From positions 372,001 to 436,000 of the forward strand of contig NZ_QZCF01000004.1 in NCBI RefSeq assembly GCF_003591485.1: DNA of 64,000 nt, written 5' to 3'. A model generated the notes under the pieces. The model was not told the origin of the DNA. It was given only the letters and a program-made list of their open reading frames with translations, and did not search any database. Made by a program: the position numbers and the translations under genes. Of the stretch, positions 34,063-42,031 are shown piece after piece. How positions within the stretch are numbered: position 1 is the first letter of the stretch; the number at the start of each line of letters is the position of its first letter. Source of the DNA: Paenibacillus sp. 1011MAR3C5 (GTDB lineage: Bacteria > Bacillota > Bacilli > Paenibacillales > Paenibacillaceae).

Positions 34063-34737
34063 CTAGCTGCCGGATTGCTTCTGCAGCAGGCGTTGCAGCT
34101 GTTCTTCGACTTGCGCATTGCGTTGCTCCTGCTTCTGGTCATGGACAGCAGGGCTTACGTAGTTGCCGGCGGATGTTTTGGACAGCTCGCGTGCAGCTTC
34201 CCACTCCATCACCTTCTGCTCGATTCGCTCAAAACCGCGTGCAGCGGCGCTGCCTTGCAGATGGGGGGCAGCGAATCCGTTGCCGCCAGCTTGTGCAGAT
34301 GACTGGCGAACACGGGCAACCAGCTCAGCGCGCTTGCTTTGCAGACGCGTTTTTTCTTCCTTCAGCGATTCAACACGCAGCTGTAAGTCGATTGCGGCTT
34401 GCCCCGCGATACCGCGCAGTCGATCCGTATCCTCCGCTTGCTCCAGATACAGCAGCTTCGCTTCCAGAGCAGTACGGGCTTCAGCCTCGCGGCCTTCCGT
34501 AGCTGCTTGTACCGCTTTTTCCTCGTAATAACGGGCTTGCGTATTTAGCTCTTCGAATTTGGAGCCCATCATGCGCTCCTGTGCCTGTTGCTGTACCAAA
34601 GCGCGCTCGGCGCGGTCAATTTCCTCGTCCAGATCTCTTAAGTAATGATTCAGCATCATCACCGGATTTTCTACCTTGTCCAGCATTTCATTAGCAGCAG
34701 CTCTAGTCATATTCACGACGCGTTGCAAAATTCCCAT
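34063..34737 (-). CDS. pspA: PspA/IM30 family phage-shock protein
   Basis: 224 residues, almost entirely charged helix. The N-terminus MGILQRVVNMTRAAANEMLDKVENPVMMLNHYLRDLDEEI is the conserved PspA/Vipp1/LiaH start containing the amphipathic membrane-binding helix; long coiled-coil segments follow to a Gln-rich end. PspA proteins assemble on damaged membranes and limit proton leakage. Its gene lies 53 bp after pspC, so the two form a leftward operon, as in other Firmicutes. The SPFH/zinc-ribbon cluster 9 kb to the left is a plausible partner system, as SPFH proteins recruit PspA in Bacillus. Confidence 0.92.
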   Translation of the reverse strand: MGILQRVVNMTRAAANEMLDKVENPVMMLNHYLRDLDEEIDRAERALVQQQAQERMMGSKFEELNTQARYYEEKAVQAATEGREAEARTALEAKLLYLEQAEDTDRLRGIAGQAAIDLQLRVESLKEEKTRLQSKRAELVARVRQSSAQAGGNGFAAPHLQGSAAARGFERIEQKVMEWEAARELSKTSAGNYVSPAVHDQKQEQRNAQVEEQLQRLLQKQSGS

Positions 34738-34790
34738 ATCTCATCTCTCCTTAGATTGTGTTTGTAGTTTGGTTGTTTGTACAGCTTAGT

Positions 34791-35021
34791 TTAGTAATGC
34801 TTGTGATTATAGTTATTCATGAAGGACATATCGCCTAGCGGCGCCTTCGGTACAAGAATCGTACCTATGAAGTACAGCACCACTACTGCTCCGAAGCTGA
34901 AGAATGCGGTGATGACGACCAGCAATCTTACAATGGTGGAGTCGATGCCGAAATATTCAGCGATGCCTCCGCAAAGTCCAGTCAATTTATTGTCCGTGTT
35001 AGATCGGAATAGTTTTCTCAT
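34791..35021 (-). CDS. pspC: PspC domain protein
   Basis: 76 residues from ATG 35021, about 9 nt downstream of an AGGAAAGG ribosome site; a second in-frame ATG at 35030 is almost fused to that site. KLFRSNTDNKLTGLCGGIAEYFGIDSTIVRLLVVITAFFS is the diagnostic PspC N-terminus, followed by one or two hydrophobic helices (VVVLYFIGTILVPKA). A short His/Asn tail (MNNYNHKHY) ends it. PspC proteins are membrane sensors that act with PspA. First gene of the pspC-pspA operon. Confidence 0.9.
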   Translation of the reverse strand: MRKLFRSNTDNKLTGLCGGIAEYFGIDSTIVRLLVVITAFFSFGAVVVLYFIGTILVPKAPLGDMSFMNNYNHKHY

Positions 35022-35774
35022 GTTCCTCATCCTTTCCTCTCGCTCGTTTCTATGTCTTTATTCTACCGGGTACGCCGCCTTCCGGTAACGGTCCCGGGTC
35101 TATTCTTTATGCTGGCCTTGAGTCGGGGAGGGACTGGGACGGACGGCGGGGTGGTTAATGGAAAGGGGGAATTCTAAACATGCAAATGCTCTCTGCCTTC
35201 CATTTTTTAGCTTTACAGTATATGGAGATATCAATGTTAATGGATCGGATAAAAGTAACCTAATGTAAAGGTAAGTTGAACGGAAGCATAAGATTGGTAT
35301 GGAGATGAATGTCTACTTCAATTAACAAAGATGATCGGAGATCACCGGTAATTCGTGTATTTCGCAAGAAACATCAACCGCATTCGAAACTGCGATTATG
35401 TGTGGAATATCGCATTCATTAGGTCAACCGCCATTGTTAGTTAGCTTTTTGCTGTGATAGGCGATAATCAGGCGAACACGGCAAGCCAATAGGAGGCGAG
35501 GAAAGTTTTTTTAAACATTCGATGCGTGAGATTAAGCTAATAAGCGATCATTTTAGTGACTATAAAGATGTAAATAATTTTTTTGATTTTTTATATTTTC
35601 TGCAACCAACTCCCAGTTGGTGGTGTTTTAACAAATGAGGATAATTTATCCTTTTACAATTCAAAGAAAAATTGAAGGGAGGAGGGAACAAATCAAATAT
35701 TGGTGCTTACACAATAGACATAAGCTTGATTAATCTATGCTGTATTACCAATTTTAATTAATAGGAGACTATGT
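35022..35774. other. long AT-rich intergenic region
   Basis: No ORF of convincing length. Contents: the pspC promoter side (left), a 27-codon ATG frame at 35180-35263 with AAAGGGGG 10 nt upstream (coding status doubtful), and increasingly AT-rich sequence towards the orphan secreted protein, including a small hairpin CCAACT/AGTTGG near 35607-35621. Composition changes visibly around 35.2 kb relative to the GC-richer left side. Confidence 0.4.
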
Positions 35775-37199
35775 ATGAAAACTCGAATGTTATCCGTATT
35801 AGTCGCATTCAGCATGCTGTTCACTTTCAATATCGTAAGCGCTGCAGATTTCCAATCTGATTCCAAATCCTCAATTACTTTGAACGGAATAAATTTATCT
35901 GTAGACGATTTTAATAAAACGTTGACGGGACCTCCATCCAATAGAACTTCGTTAAGTAGCGCTCGCTCATTAAATGATGTAAGCATGAAGTTATCGAACG
36001 TCAGTATTATTAAGAATGAAATAAGTTTCGAAGCCACAGTTCTTAACAATGGAAAAGAGACAGGCATGAATGCCGGAGGAACACTGCACGCCGGGTATAA
36101 ATCACAACGGGGGGCTAATAGTGTTGTCGGCGACATAAAAGACACCACAAAGAATTTTGAAATTTTACTTTTCGAAATATTTAATGACGATCAAAAGGAT
36201 AACCTTTTGGTAGCATCGACTTCAGAAGCAAAGGCTGCTGTTACGTCTGGCGCTAATTTGAAGATTTATCTTCTGGATTCAAACAAAGAATTGTATATTT
36301 TTGAAGATACCCTTCCGAAGGTCTTTAGTCACTTGGATGCAGGTGATTTTACAAAAGGAGACTCCCGGAAAGATATGTACTGGTTCCTAGACATTGCTAA
36401 CACAGGCGAGAAGTTGGAACTTCAAAGCGATCAACAGTTATTGAGTCAGATGGGAATAAGTGATGCCCAGATAATGGGGCTAGATCAATATACGATGTGG
36501 ACGAATCCAACCACTTTTTACCATTCAATTTATATCGGTGGAGAGCATTACCAGAGTTATTCTTTGCCTTATGTTGAATATAAATATGTAAATGTAAAGT
36601 CGCAAGACTCGAGATGGATTGCTTCATTTAAAGTTGCTGAGCATCAACGTGTTGGGAATTACACCTACTATGGAAATAATGTTTTTGTTTATCGGAATTT
36701 ACAAATTTCTTTTGCTAGTGGAAACAGATCTGTTTTTGTTAAAACGGAACAGCAAGGACGGATGTATAAGTACTCGGGTCTTACAGGAATTAAAAAGGTA
36801 GGTGATCAAATCACAGCGCAATTATTGAAAAAAGCACTTTCCTCATTGCCTGGAGCATCTACTTACACTACTGTACTTGGATACATTAATACGATGTCAT
36901 CTAGTACTGGAACAGTAACATTGGGGAGTGCGGGGGTGAGTCTGCAAAATAGCGATACGTTTGCAGTTGGTGAGAAACTTTCTGATTATCAGTTCGAAGA
37001 GAGTACAAATCATAGTGGGGCTAACAATAATGGGGACTATTTTACTTATCATGCCATCTTGAATTATATTCAGAATTCCAATGGCTCACAAAATCAAATT
37101 GGTGCATTAAAGGTCAGTTTCGATATGTTTAATTGGGACAATTATTCAAGTACTCCAATTTCGAAAGATTTTCAATTGAATTATACTTCAACACAATAA
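35775..37199 (+). CDS. secreted protein of unknown function (474 aa)
   Basis: ATG 35775 follows ATAGGAGACTATGT. A signal peptide (MKTRMLSVLVAFSMLFTFNIVSAA, cleavage after SAA) leads a 450-residue mature protein rich in Ser, Asn, Thr and Tyr, with no Cys-rich, catalytic or anchoring motif visible. A central part is aromatic and strand-rich (YHSIYIGGEHYQSYSLPYVEYKYVNV), compatible with a beta-sandwich. I do not recognise a family. Its codons are clearly more AT-rich than those of flanking genes, suggesting acquisition. It is followed after 53 bp by a small two-helix membrane protein gene and a shared terminator, which look like one unit. Confidence 0.7.
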   Translation: MKTRMLSVLVAFSMLFTFNIVSAADFQSDSKSSITLNGINLSVDDFNKTLTGPPSNRTSLSSARSLNDVSMKLSNVSIIKNEISFEATVLNNGKETGMNAGGTLHAGYKSQRGANSVVGDIKDTTKNFEILLFEIFNDDQKDNLLVASTSEAKAAVTSGANLKIYLLDSNKELYIFEDTLPKVFSHLDAGDFTKGDSRKDMYWFLDIANTGEKLELQSDQQLLSQMGISDAQIMGLDQYTMWTNPTTFYHSIYIGGEHYQSYSLPYVEYKYVNVKSQDSRWIASFKVAEHQRVGNYTYYGNNVFVYRNLQISFASGNRSVFVKTEQQGRMYKYSGLTGIKKVGDQITAQLLKKALSSLPGASTYTTVLGYINTMSSSTGTVTLGSAGVSLQNSDTFAVGEKLSDYQFEESTNHSGANNNGDYFTYHAILNYIQNSNGSQNQIGALKVSFDMFNWDNYSSTPISKDFQLNYTSTQ

Positions 37200-37252
37200 G
37201 TATATATGGAATGAGGACAATTTAACCGCCATTCCATTCATAGGAGGACATC

Positions 37253-37552
37253 ATGTACTCAACGGAAATACTAAAAAAGTTCACTATCCTGAATGCGGTT
37301 TTTAGTATCGTTGTCATTATTTTTAGCTGTTATGGAGTGATTATATTAATTGATCGGCGACATCAACATACAGCAGATTTTGAAATGGCTTTATATTTTT
37401 TTCTGTTTCTAATCTTTACTGCCAGTTTGCTATCCATTTTTTTGACCTATTCTATCCATCGTATACGGGAGGCACTGGAATTTGAAATTTCCAGCTTAAG
37501 GAATGAACTTGCGCAACACGAAAAAAGAGTGGATCAGCTTTTGAAGCCTTGA
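37253..37552 (+). CDS. small membrane protein with C-terminal coiled coil
   Basis: 99 residues; ATG 37253 follows ATAGGAGGACATC, an excellent ribosome site. Two membrane helices (ILNAVFSIVVIIFSCYGVIILI; MALYFFLFLIFTASLLSIFLTY) and a cytoplasmic amphipathic coiled coil (IREALEFEISSLRNELAQHEKRVDQLL). Not recognised. Placed 53 bp downstream of the orphan secreted protein and before a terminator, so probably co-expressed. It could be a partner of that protein, but that is inference. Confidence 0.7.
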   Translation: MYSTEILKKFTILNAVFSIVVIIFSCYGVIILIDRRHQHTADFEMALYFFLFLIFTASLLSIFLTYSIHRIREALEFEISSLRNELAQHEKRVDQLLKP

Positions 37553-37553
37553 G

Positions 37554-37579
37554 AAAAAGCAGCCGAATGGCTGCTTTTT
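37554..37579 (+). terminator. Rho-independent terminator
   Basis: Perfect 11-bp stem AAAAAGCAGCC / GGCTGCTTTTT with a GAAT loop immediately after the small membrane protein gene. Confidence 0.9.
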
Positions 37580-37595
37580 GTGTTGGATCCCAACT

Positions 37596-37754
37596 AAACG
37601 TCCTTTCGGCGCTTCCAGCTACTTCACTACGAATACTTTAGGCATCAGCATTCCGATACCGCATGCCGTAGGCGATTATCTTATCATGGAAATATCATCC
37701 GACAAGCTGGCGGAGATCATGAATAAGCCAATGTATTCGAAAATATGGGGTTAA
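37596..37754 (+). pseudogene. coding remnant (C-terminal fragment)
   Basis: A rightward frame without a start encodes about 52 residues of protein-like sequence (ASSYFTTNTLGISIPIPHAVG, then DYLIMEISSDKLAEIMNKPMY) ending in TAA at 37752-37754. It has no ribosome site and follows a terminator, so it looks like the tail of a lost gene. The parent family is not recognised. Confidence 0.35.
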
Positions 37755-37857
37755 GCTCAGTGAAATAACAGTCATCCGTTATCTCGCCTAAATTAGCTAT
37801 TGTCATTTCCTTCCTCGCATAAGATGATAGAAGAAATTGGTTATGGAGGGATTGGAG

Positions 37858-39513
37858 ATGCATCGATCGGACGCGATCGTGATAGGCGCAGGGCTTGCAG
37901 GACTTGTAGCGGCAGCGGAGCTTGCCGATGCTGGCAAGAAGGTTGTACTGCTGGATCAGGAGCCGGAGGCTTCGCTTGGCGGCCAGGCCTGGTGGTCGTT
38001 TGGAGGGCTGTTCCTGGTCAACTCGCCGGAGCAGCGCAGGCTGGGCATTCGGGACTCCAGGGAATTGGCCTGGCAGGACTGGCTTGGTTCAGCAGGCTTT
38101 GACCGCGACGAGGATGAAGATTACTGGGGCAAGCAATGGGCTGAAGCCTATGTCGATTTCGCTTCAGGTGAAAAACGGGCTTGGCTGCATGGCATGGGCA
38201 TTCGGTTCTTCCCGGTGGTCGGCTGGGCGGAGCGGGGTGGTTACTTGGCAGATGGGCATGGCAACTCGGTGCCTCGCTTTCATATCGTATGGGGCACAGG
38301 CCCCGGGATTGTAGCGCCATTCGAGCGGCGGGTCCGAGAACATATCGCACAAGGCCGAATCGATTACCGTCCGCGCCATCGAATCGATCAGCTGATTCAA
38401 CGGAATGGTGCGATTGTTGGTGCAAGCGGTTCCATTTTAGTTCCCAGCAATGCCGCGCGAGGTGAAGCAAGCTCAAGAGAGATTGCGGATACGTTCGAGT
38501 ATGAAGCGGAAGCGGTGCTCGTCACAAGTGGAGGCATAGGCGGCAACCATGAGCTGGTTCGGCATAATTGGCCGAGCAGACTGGGACAGCCTCCTGCGCG
38601 CATGTTGTCCGGCGTACCGGCCCATGTGGACGGACGAATGCTTGGCATTACGGAGGAAGCAGGCGGCCGCATCGTGAACCGCGACCGGATGTGGCATTAT
38701 ACGGAGGGGCTGAAGAACTGGAACCCGATATGGAGTGATCATGGCATTCGTATCCTGCCGGGACCTTCGTCGATTTGGCTTGATGCGACTGGAAACCGCT
38801 TCCCCGCGCCGAACTTTCCCGGCTTCGATACACTTGGCACACTGGAAGCGATTCAGAAGAGCGGCTACGATTATTCCTGGTTCATTCTGACGCAGAAGAT
38901 TATTGAGAAAGAATTTGCATTGTCCGGCTCGGAGCAAAACCCCGATCTGACCGGCAAGAGCGTGCGTAAGGTGCTGTCACGAGTGCTGCCGGGTGCACCG
39001 GGGCCGGTCCAAGCTTTCATGGATAAAGGGGAGGACTTCGTCATCGCCCGCAGCGTTAAGGAACTGGTCAACGGCATGAACAAGCTGGTCGGCAGCCGCC
39101 TGCTTGATGCGTCAGCTATCGAACGCCAACTGATCGCGCGCGACCGGGAGCTGGATCATGCGTTTACGAAGGACTTGCAGGTGATGGCGATTCGCGGCGC
39201 CCGCAACTATATTGGCGATAAGCTGATCCGTACGGCGAAGCCGCATAAGCTGCTGGACCTGAAGAATGGACCGCTGATTGCCGTAAGGCTGAGCATTGTC
39301 AGCCGCAAGACGCTGGGCGGGCTCCAGACCGACCTGTCTGGCCGCGTGCTGAATGCCGCAGGCGAGCCGATCCCGGGACTATACGCGGCGGGAGAAGCTT
39401 CCGGCTTTGGCGGCGGCGGCGTACACGGCTACCGGGCGCTGGAAGGGACATTCCTCGGCGGCTGCCTGTTCTCCGGCAGAGCTGCGGGGCGGGCAGCCGC
39501 CGATGTGCTGTAG
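37858..39513 (+). CDS. FAD-binding dehydrogenase (COG3573-like flavoprotein)
   Basis: 551 residues from ATG 37858, 7 nt after GGAGGG; the frame open from 37837 crosses the ribosome site. FAD motif DAIVIGAGLAGLVAAAELADAGKKVVLLDQEPEASLGGQA at the N-terminus. SFGGLFLVNSPEQRRLGIRDS is characteristic of the large FAD-binding dehydrogenases related to fumarate reductase and 3-ketosteroid dehydrogenase flavoproteins. The C-terminal GLYAAGEASGFGGGGVHGYRALEGTFLGGCLFSGR completes the FAD-binding fold. Substrate unknown. It is a single-gene unit with its own terminator. Confidence 0.85.
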   Translation: MHRSDAIVIGAGLAGLVAAAELADAGKKVVLLDQEPEASLGGQAWWSFGGLFLVNSPEQRRLGIRDSRELAWQDWLGSAGFDRDEDEDYWGKQWAEAYVDFASGEKRAWLHGMGIRFFPVVGWAERGGYLADGHGNSVPRFHIVWGTGPGIVAPFERRVREHIAQGRIDYRPRHRIDQLIQRNGAIVGASGSILVPSNAARGEASSREIADTFEYEAEAVLVTSGGIGGNHELVRHNWPSRLGQPPARMLSGVPAHVDGRMLGITEEAGGRIVNRDRMWHYTEGLKNWNPIWSDHGIRILPGPSSIWLDATGNRFPAPNFPGFDTLGTLEAIQKSGYDYSWFILTQKIIEKEFALSGSEQNPDLTGKSVRKVLSRVLPGAPGPVQAFMDKGEDFVIARSVKELVNGMNKLVGSRLLDASAIERQLIARDRELDHAFTKDLQVMAIRGARNYIGDKLIRTAKPHKLLDLKNGPLIAVRLSIVSRKTLGGLQTDLSGRVLNAAGEPIPGLYAAGEASGFGGGGVHGYRALEGTFLGGCLFSGRAAGRAAADVL

Positions 39514-39583
39514 CTGTAAGAACAGAGCTTGACCCAATACGGCTGCTGAATATTCTAATAATCCGATGGCTAAGCTTCAAATC

Positions 39584-39628
39584 CAAAGACGCTTCCACCG
39601 CGGCATATCCGAGGTTGGAAGCGTCTTT
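39584..39628. terminator. terminator after FAD dehydrogenase
   Basis: Stem CAAAGACGCTTCCACC / GGTTGGAAGCGTCTTT (one mismatch) between convergent genes. Confidence 0.75.
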
Positions 39629-39643
39629 GTCGTTCGTTAGGGG

Positions 39644-39724
39644 CTACTCCCGGTCGAGCGTTTTGCTCATTCGATAATTAATAAGTTTGACCACCTTCAA
39701 TCCCTTCGATTTCTTATCATTCAT
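39644..39724 (-). CDS. possible 26-residue ORF downstream of the membrane gene
   Basis: ATG at 39724 lies 2 bp after the stop of the membrane protein gene and 5 nt after AGGCAGGA, giving a highly basic 26-residue peptide (MNDKKSKGLKVVKLINYRMS onward). It may be translationally coupled or fortuitous. Not recognised. Confidence 0.25.
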   Translation of the reverse strand: MNDKKSKGLKVVKLINYRMSKTLDRE

Positions 39725-39726
39725 GC

Positions 39727-40221
39727 TTATCCTGCCTTCTTCCCGCTGCCCGCTTGCTTCTTCCGAATGGATATCATAACGAGCACATTCATCAGAACGG
39801 GCGGGATAGCGGCAAGCAGAAAGCGCCATTCGCCTGTCACAGCGGAAATAATCGCGAACAACAACAGAACGGATGTGAAGATTGCAATACTCAGTACGAG
39901 TTGAAATTTGCTGTTTTTTCCTTCATCGGGGTCCTCCGTCATGCGCGCACGAAGGAGGAAGAAGGTCAGCCCCCAGCTGCCCAGATGAACGAACAGCAGA
40001 ATCGCCAGCGACGGGATCGTGCCAATCGACAGGCCGAATACTTCCAGCGACAGCAGTACATAGATAGCGGTGATTGTGAAGTACCAGGAGATAGAGCGGG
40101 ATTTGCTTGCCATATAAGCATGCATCTCATCCAGTCCGTTGTTTTTGGCGGCTGCTCGTCTGCCGAAATACCATCCTGCTATTCCAAACAGAAGCCCACC
40201 GTATATACCGAGATAATCCAT
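39727..40221 (-). CDS. membrane protein of unknown function linked to XRE regulator
   Basis: 164 residues with five hydrophobic helices (YLGIYGGLLFGIAGWYFG; SWYFTITAIYVLLSLEVFGL; SLAILLFVHLGSWGLTFFLL; LVLSIAIFTSVLLLFAIISAV; FLLAAIPPVLMNVLVMISI). Its ATG immediately follows the stop codon of the XRE-type regulator gene, with the ribosome site AAGGAGGAG inside that gene's end, so translation is coupled. Regulator plus small membrane protein pairs of this sort are common in Firmicutes, usually with unknown physiology. The C-terminus is Lys/Gly-rich (KKQAGSGKKAG). Confidence 0.8.
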   Translation of the reverse strand: MDYLGIYGGLLFGIAGWYFGRRAAAKNNGLDEMHAYMASKSRSISWYFTITAIYVLLSLEVFGLSIGTIPSLAILLFVHLGSWGLTFFLLRARMTEDPDEGKNSKFQLVLSIAIFTSVLLLFAIISAVTGEWRFLLAAIPPVLMNVLVMISIRKKQAGSGKKAG

Positions 40222-40443
40222 CTACTTCTCCTCCTTTTCCTCAAATAGAAATACATCCTCAATTTGCATATGGAACGCTTTTGCGATTTTGAAAGCGAGC
40301 TCCAGCGACGGATTGTACTTCATCGTTTCGATCGCGATGACCGATTGTCGGGAGACACCGATGATTTCACCAAGCTGCTCCTGCGTCATGCCATGATCGG
40401 ATCGCAATGCCCGGATACGATTTTTAATAAGGAATCCCTCCAA
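40222..40443 (-). CDS. XRE-family helix-turn-helix regulator (73 aa)
   Basis: A single-domain Cro/CI-type HTH: NRIRALRSDHGMTQEQLGEIIGVSRQSVIAIETMKYNPSLELAFKIAKAF, followed by the short acidic tail IEDVFLFEEKEEK. This is the YozG/immR-like size class of small regulators placed before a membrane protein gene. Directly upstream lie two abutting 16-bp palindromes (40460-40491), almost certainly its operator, indicating autorepression of the regulator/membrane protein pair. Confidence 0.88.
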   Translation of the reverse strand: MEGFLIKNRIRALRSDHGMTQEQLGEIIGVSRQSVIAIETMKYNPSLELAFKIAKAFHMQIEDVFLFEEKEEK

Positions 40444-40459
40444 ACGCAGTAGTCATAAT

Positions 40460-40491
40460 GTAAAGCTAACTTTACGTAAAGTGTACTTTAC
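40460..40491. promoter_or_regulatory. two abutting palindromic operators
   Basis: GTAAAGCTAACTTTAC (40460-40475) and GTAAAGTGTACTTTAC (40476-40491): each has perfect 6-bp arms (GTAAAG / CTTTAC) and a 4-bp centre, and they abut without a gap. They begin 17 bp upstream of the XRE-type regulator start. Confidence 0.7.
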
Positions 40492-40536
40492 ATTCATGCT
40501 CCATGTCAATCTTTTCCTAATTCAAGTTCTTACGCC

Positions 40537-40590
40537 CGGTAAAAAACAAACAACGAGATACCTCGATTAGAGGAATCTCGTTGTTGTGTT
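40537..40590 (-). terminator. Rho-independent terminator of the metallophosphoesterase gene
   Basis: Read leftward: stem of AACAACGAGAT / ATCTCGTTGTT with inner CCTC / GAGG arms, then T6 (AAAAAA on the + strand near 40541-40547), placed just past the stop at 40599. Confidence 0.75.
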
Positions 40591-40598
40591 GAAGGCAA

Positions 40599-41711
40599 TT
40601 ATTCCGCCTTATTCGAGAAGGTAGCATGAATGAGTACAACTTCCGCTTGCGATCCGATCCGAATCGGAGGTCCCCAGAAGCCAAAGCCGGAGGAGACGAT
40701 CGTATGGAGCTGGTCCTTTTGCAGGTAGCCCCAGTCATTTTCGAATAGCCGTTGGGTAACCAGATGCGCAGGGGCGATCTGTCCGCGATGGGTATGCCCG
40801 GAGACGACCAGGTCAATGCCTTGCCGCTGCGCGATATCGAAGCCGAGTGGCTGATGATCCAGCAGCATCAAGGCATTCGAAGAATTGACGCCCTCGGTCA
40901 GCTCCGCGAGCTCTGCCCGCTCCTTGTCGCTGTAATCCTTGCGGCCGATTAAGGTGAGCCAGTCCTCAATTTCCACGTATTCGTCGTACAGCACCTTCAT
41001 GCCGCTTTCTTCCAGGAGGTCGATTAGCTCCTGCATCTCGCCGTTGAACCGGTCATGGTTCCCGAGCGAGGCATAGACCCCATACGGCGCCTCAATCCTA
41101 GAGAGAATCTCGCCGATTCCTTTCTCCTTGTAAGGCACGATATCGTCATCGATGATGTCCCCCGGGAAGAGAACAATATCCGGCTCCAGCGCATTGATTT
41201 CCTCTACGAGCCGGATGGCATGATTTTTGCCGGACAGGTAGCCGAAGTGCATATCCGAAGCCATTGCGATTTTCAGCTCGCCGCTTGCGGGACCCGGCTT
41301 GTCGATGCTGATATCGTAAGAGCGAACGGTAGGCGTATACGCATTGTAGCTGCCATAGCCAATAAGCAAGACCAGCGCGGTCAGAGTTACAATTCCCGCC
41401 CACTTCTGCACATGATGGCGAGGCAGAGAAGTCAGTCTGGAGAGCCAGATGATCAGATGAACAACAGGAAGCATCAGCACAAGCAAGCTGAATATAGCCA
41501 GCCAGTAGGAGCCGATGATGTTCAGAATGGTCGAGCCGGCGAACACTCTGGCGAGAATAAAGGAAGCAGCCAGGAAGATAAGTGCGGCAATATAGAGCAG
41601 ACGGAATCGCCGGGATACCGAAGGCCGCATCCAAGACCAGCCGCTCCAGCCTATGTAGAACACAATAAGTCCGTATACCAACAGAAAAACAATGCCGATT
41701 GCAATAAACAT
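40599..41711 (-). CDS. membrane-anchored calcineurin-like metallophosphoesterase
   Basis: 370 residues. Four N-terminal membrane helices (residues about 1-125) precede a metallophosphoesterase domain with all metal motifs: ASDMHFGY (D-x-H), FPGDIIDDD (GD), LGNHDRF (GNHD), and VVSGHTHRGQ (GH-TH). This is the YkuE/YaeI-like arrangement of membrane-bound phosphohydrolases. The physiological substrate is uncertain. The ATG at 41711 has AAAGGAGGGC upstream. A truncated copy of the gene, including its upstream region, is found at about 61665-61910. Confidence 0.9.
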   Translation of the reverse strand: MFIAIGIVFLLVYGLIVFYIGWSGWSWMRPSVSRRFRLLYIAALIFLAASFILARVFAGSTILNIIGSYWLAIFSLLVLMLPVVHLIIWLSRLTSLPRHHVQKWAGIVTLTALVLLIGYGSYNAYTPTVRSYDISIDKPGPASGELKIAMASDMHFGYLSGKNHAIRLVEEINALEPDIVLFPGDIIDDDIVPYKEKGIGEILSRIEAPYGVYASLGNHDRFNGEMQELIDLLEESGMKVLYDEYVEIEDWLTLIGRKDYSDKERAELAELTEGVNSSNALMLLDHQPLGFDIAQRQGIDLVVSGHTHRGQIAPAHLVTQRLFENDWGYLQKDQLHTIVSSGFGFWGPPIRIGSQAEVVLIHATFSNKAE

Positions 41712-42031
41712 GGTGCCCTCCTTTAGGATGTTAGTCCCATTATATCATCCGTCATGCATGAACTAAAAATTTGCCTGTCTCTAGAGGAGACAGCGGTCTT
41801 CATGCATCGCAGCATGATACCGAGTTTGTGCCATTCACTTCTTCTCGCACGTGGTCCACAATCTATCCTGTTATAGCGGATTCTTCATCGCAAGTAATCA
41901 AAAATGAGCCTCAAAAGGTCAATGGAGCGCGATATCGCTGGCGGTGGATTCGATAACTATTTACAATATTCCCCTTTATGTTAGGTTTAACAAGAAGAGA
42001 CGCTATGTACGAAGCGGGAGGTTGTATAGCC
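41712..42031. other. intergenic region between metallophosphoesterase and lipoprotein
   Basis: Contains a small hairpin (CTGTCTC / GAGACAG, 41775-41793). The first 40 bp upstream of the metallophosphoesterase start recur next to its truncated copy near 61.9 kb. No gene with a credible start was found. Confidence 0.35.

Noticed and set aside
35180-35263. 27-codon ORF with AAAGGGGG upstream
   Set aside because: Short, no supporting terminator or neighbour; kept only as a note in the intergenic entry.
39754-40248. 164-codon rightward ORF
   Set aside because: Antisense to the five-helix membrane protein; hydrophilic His/Gln-rich shadow.
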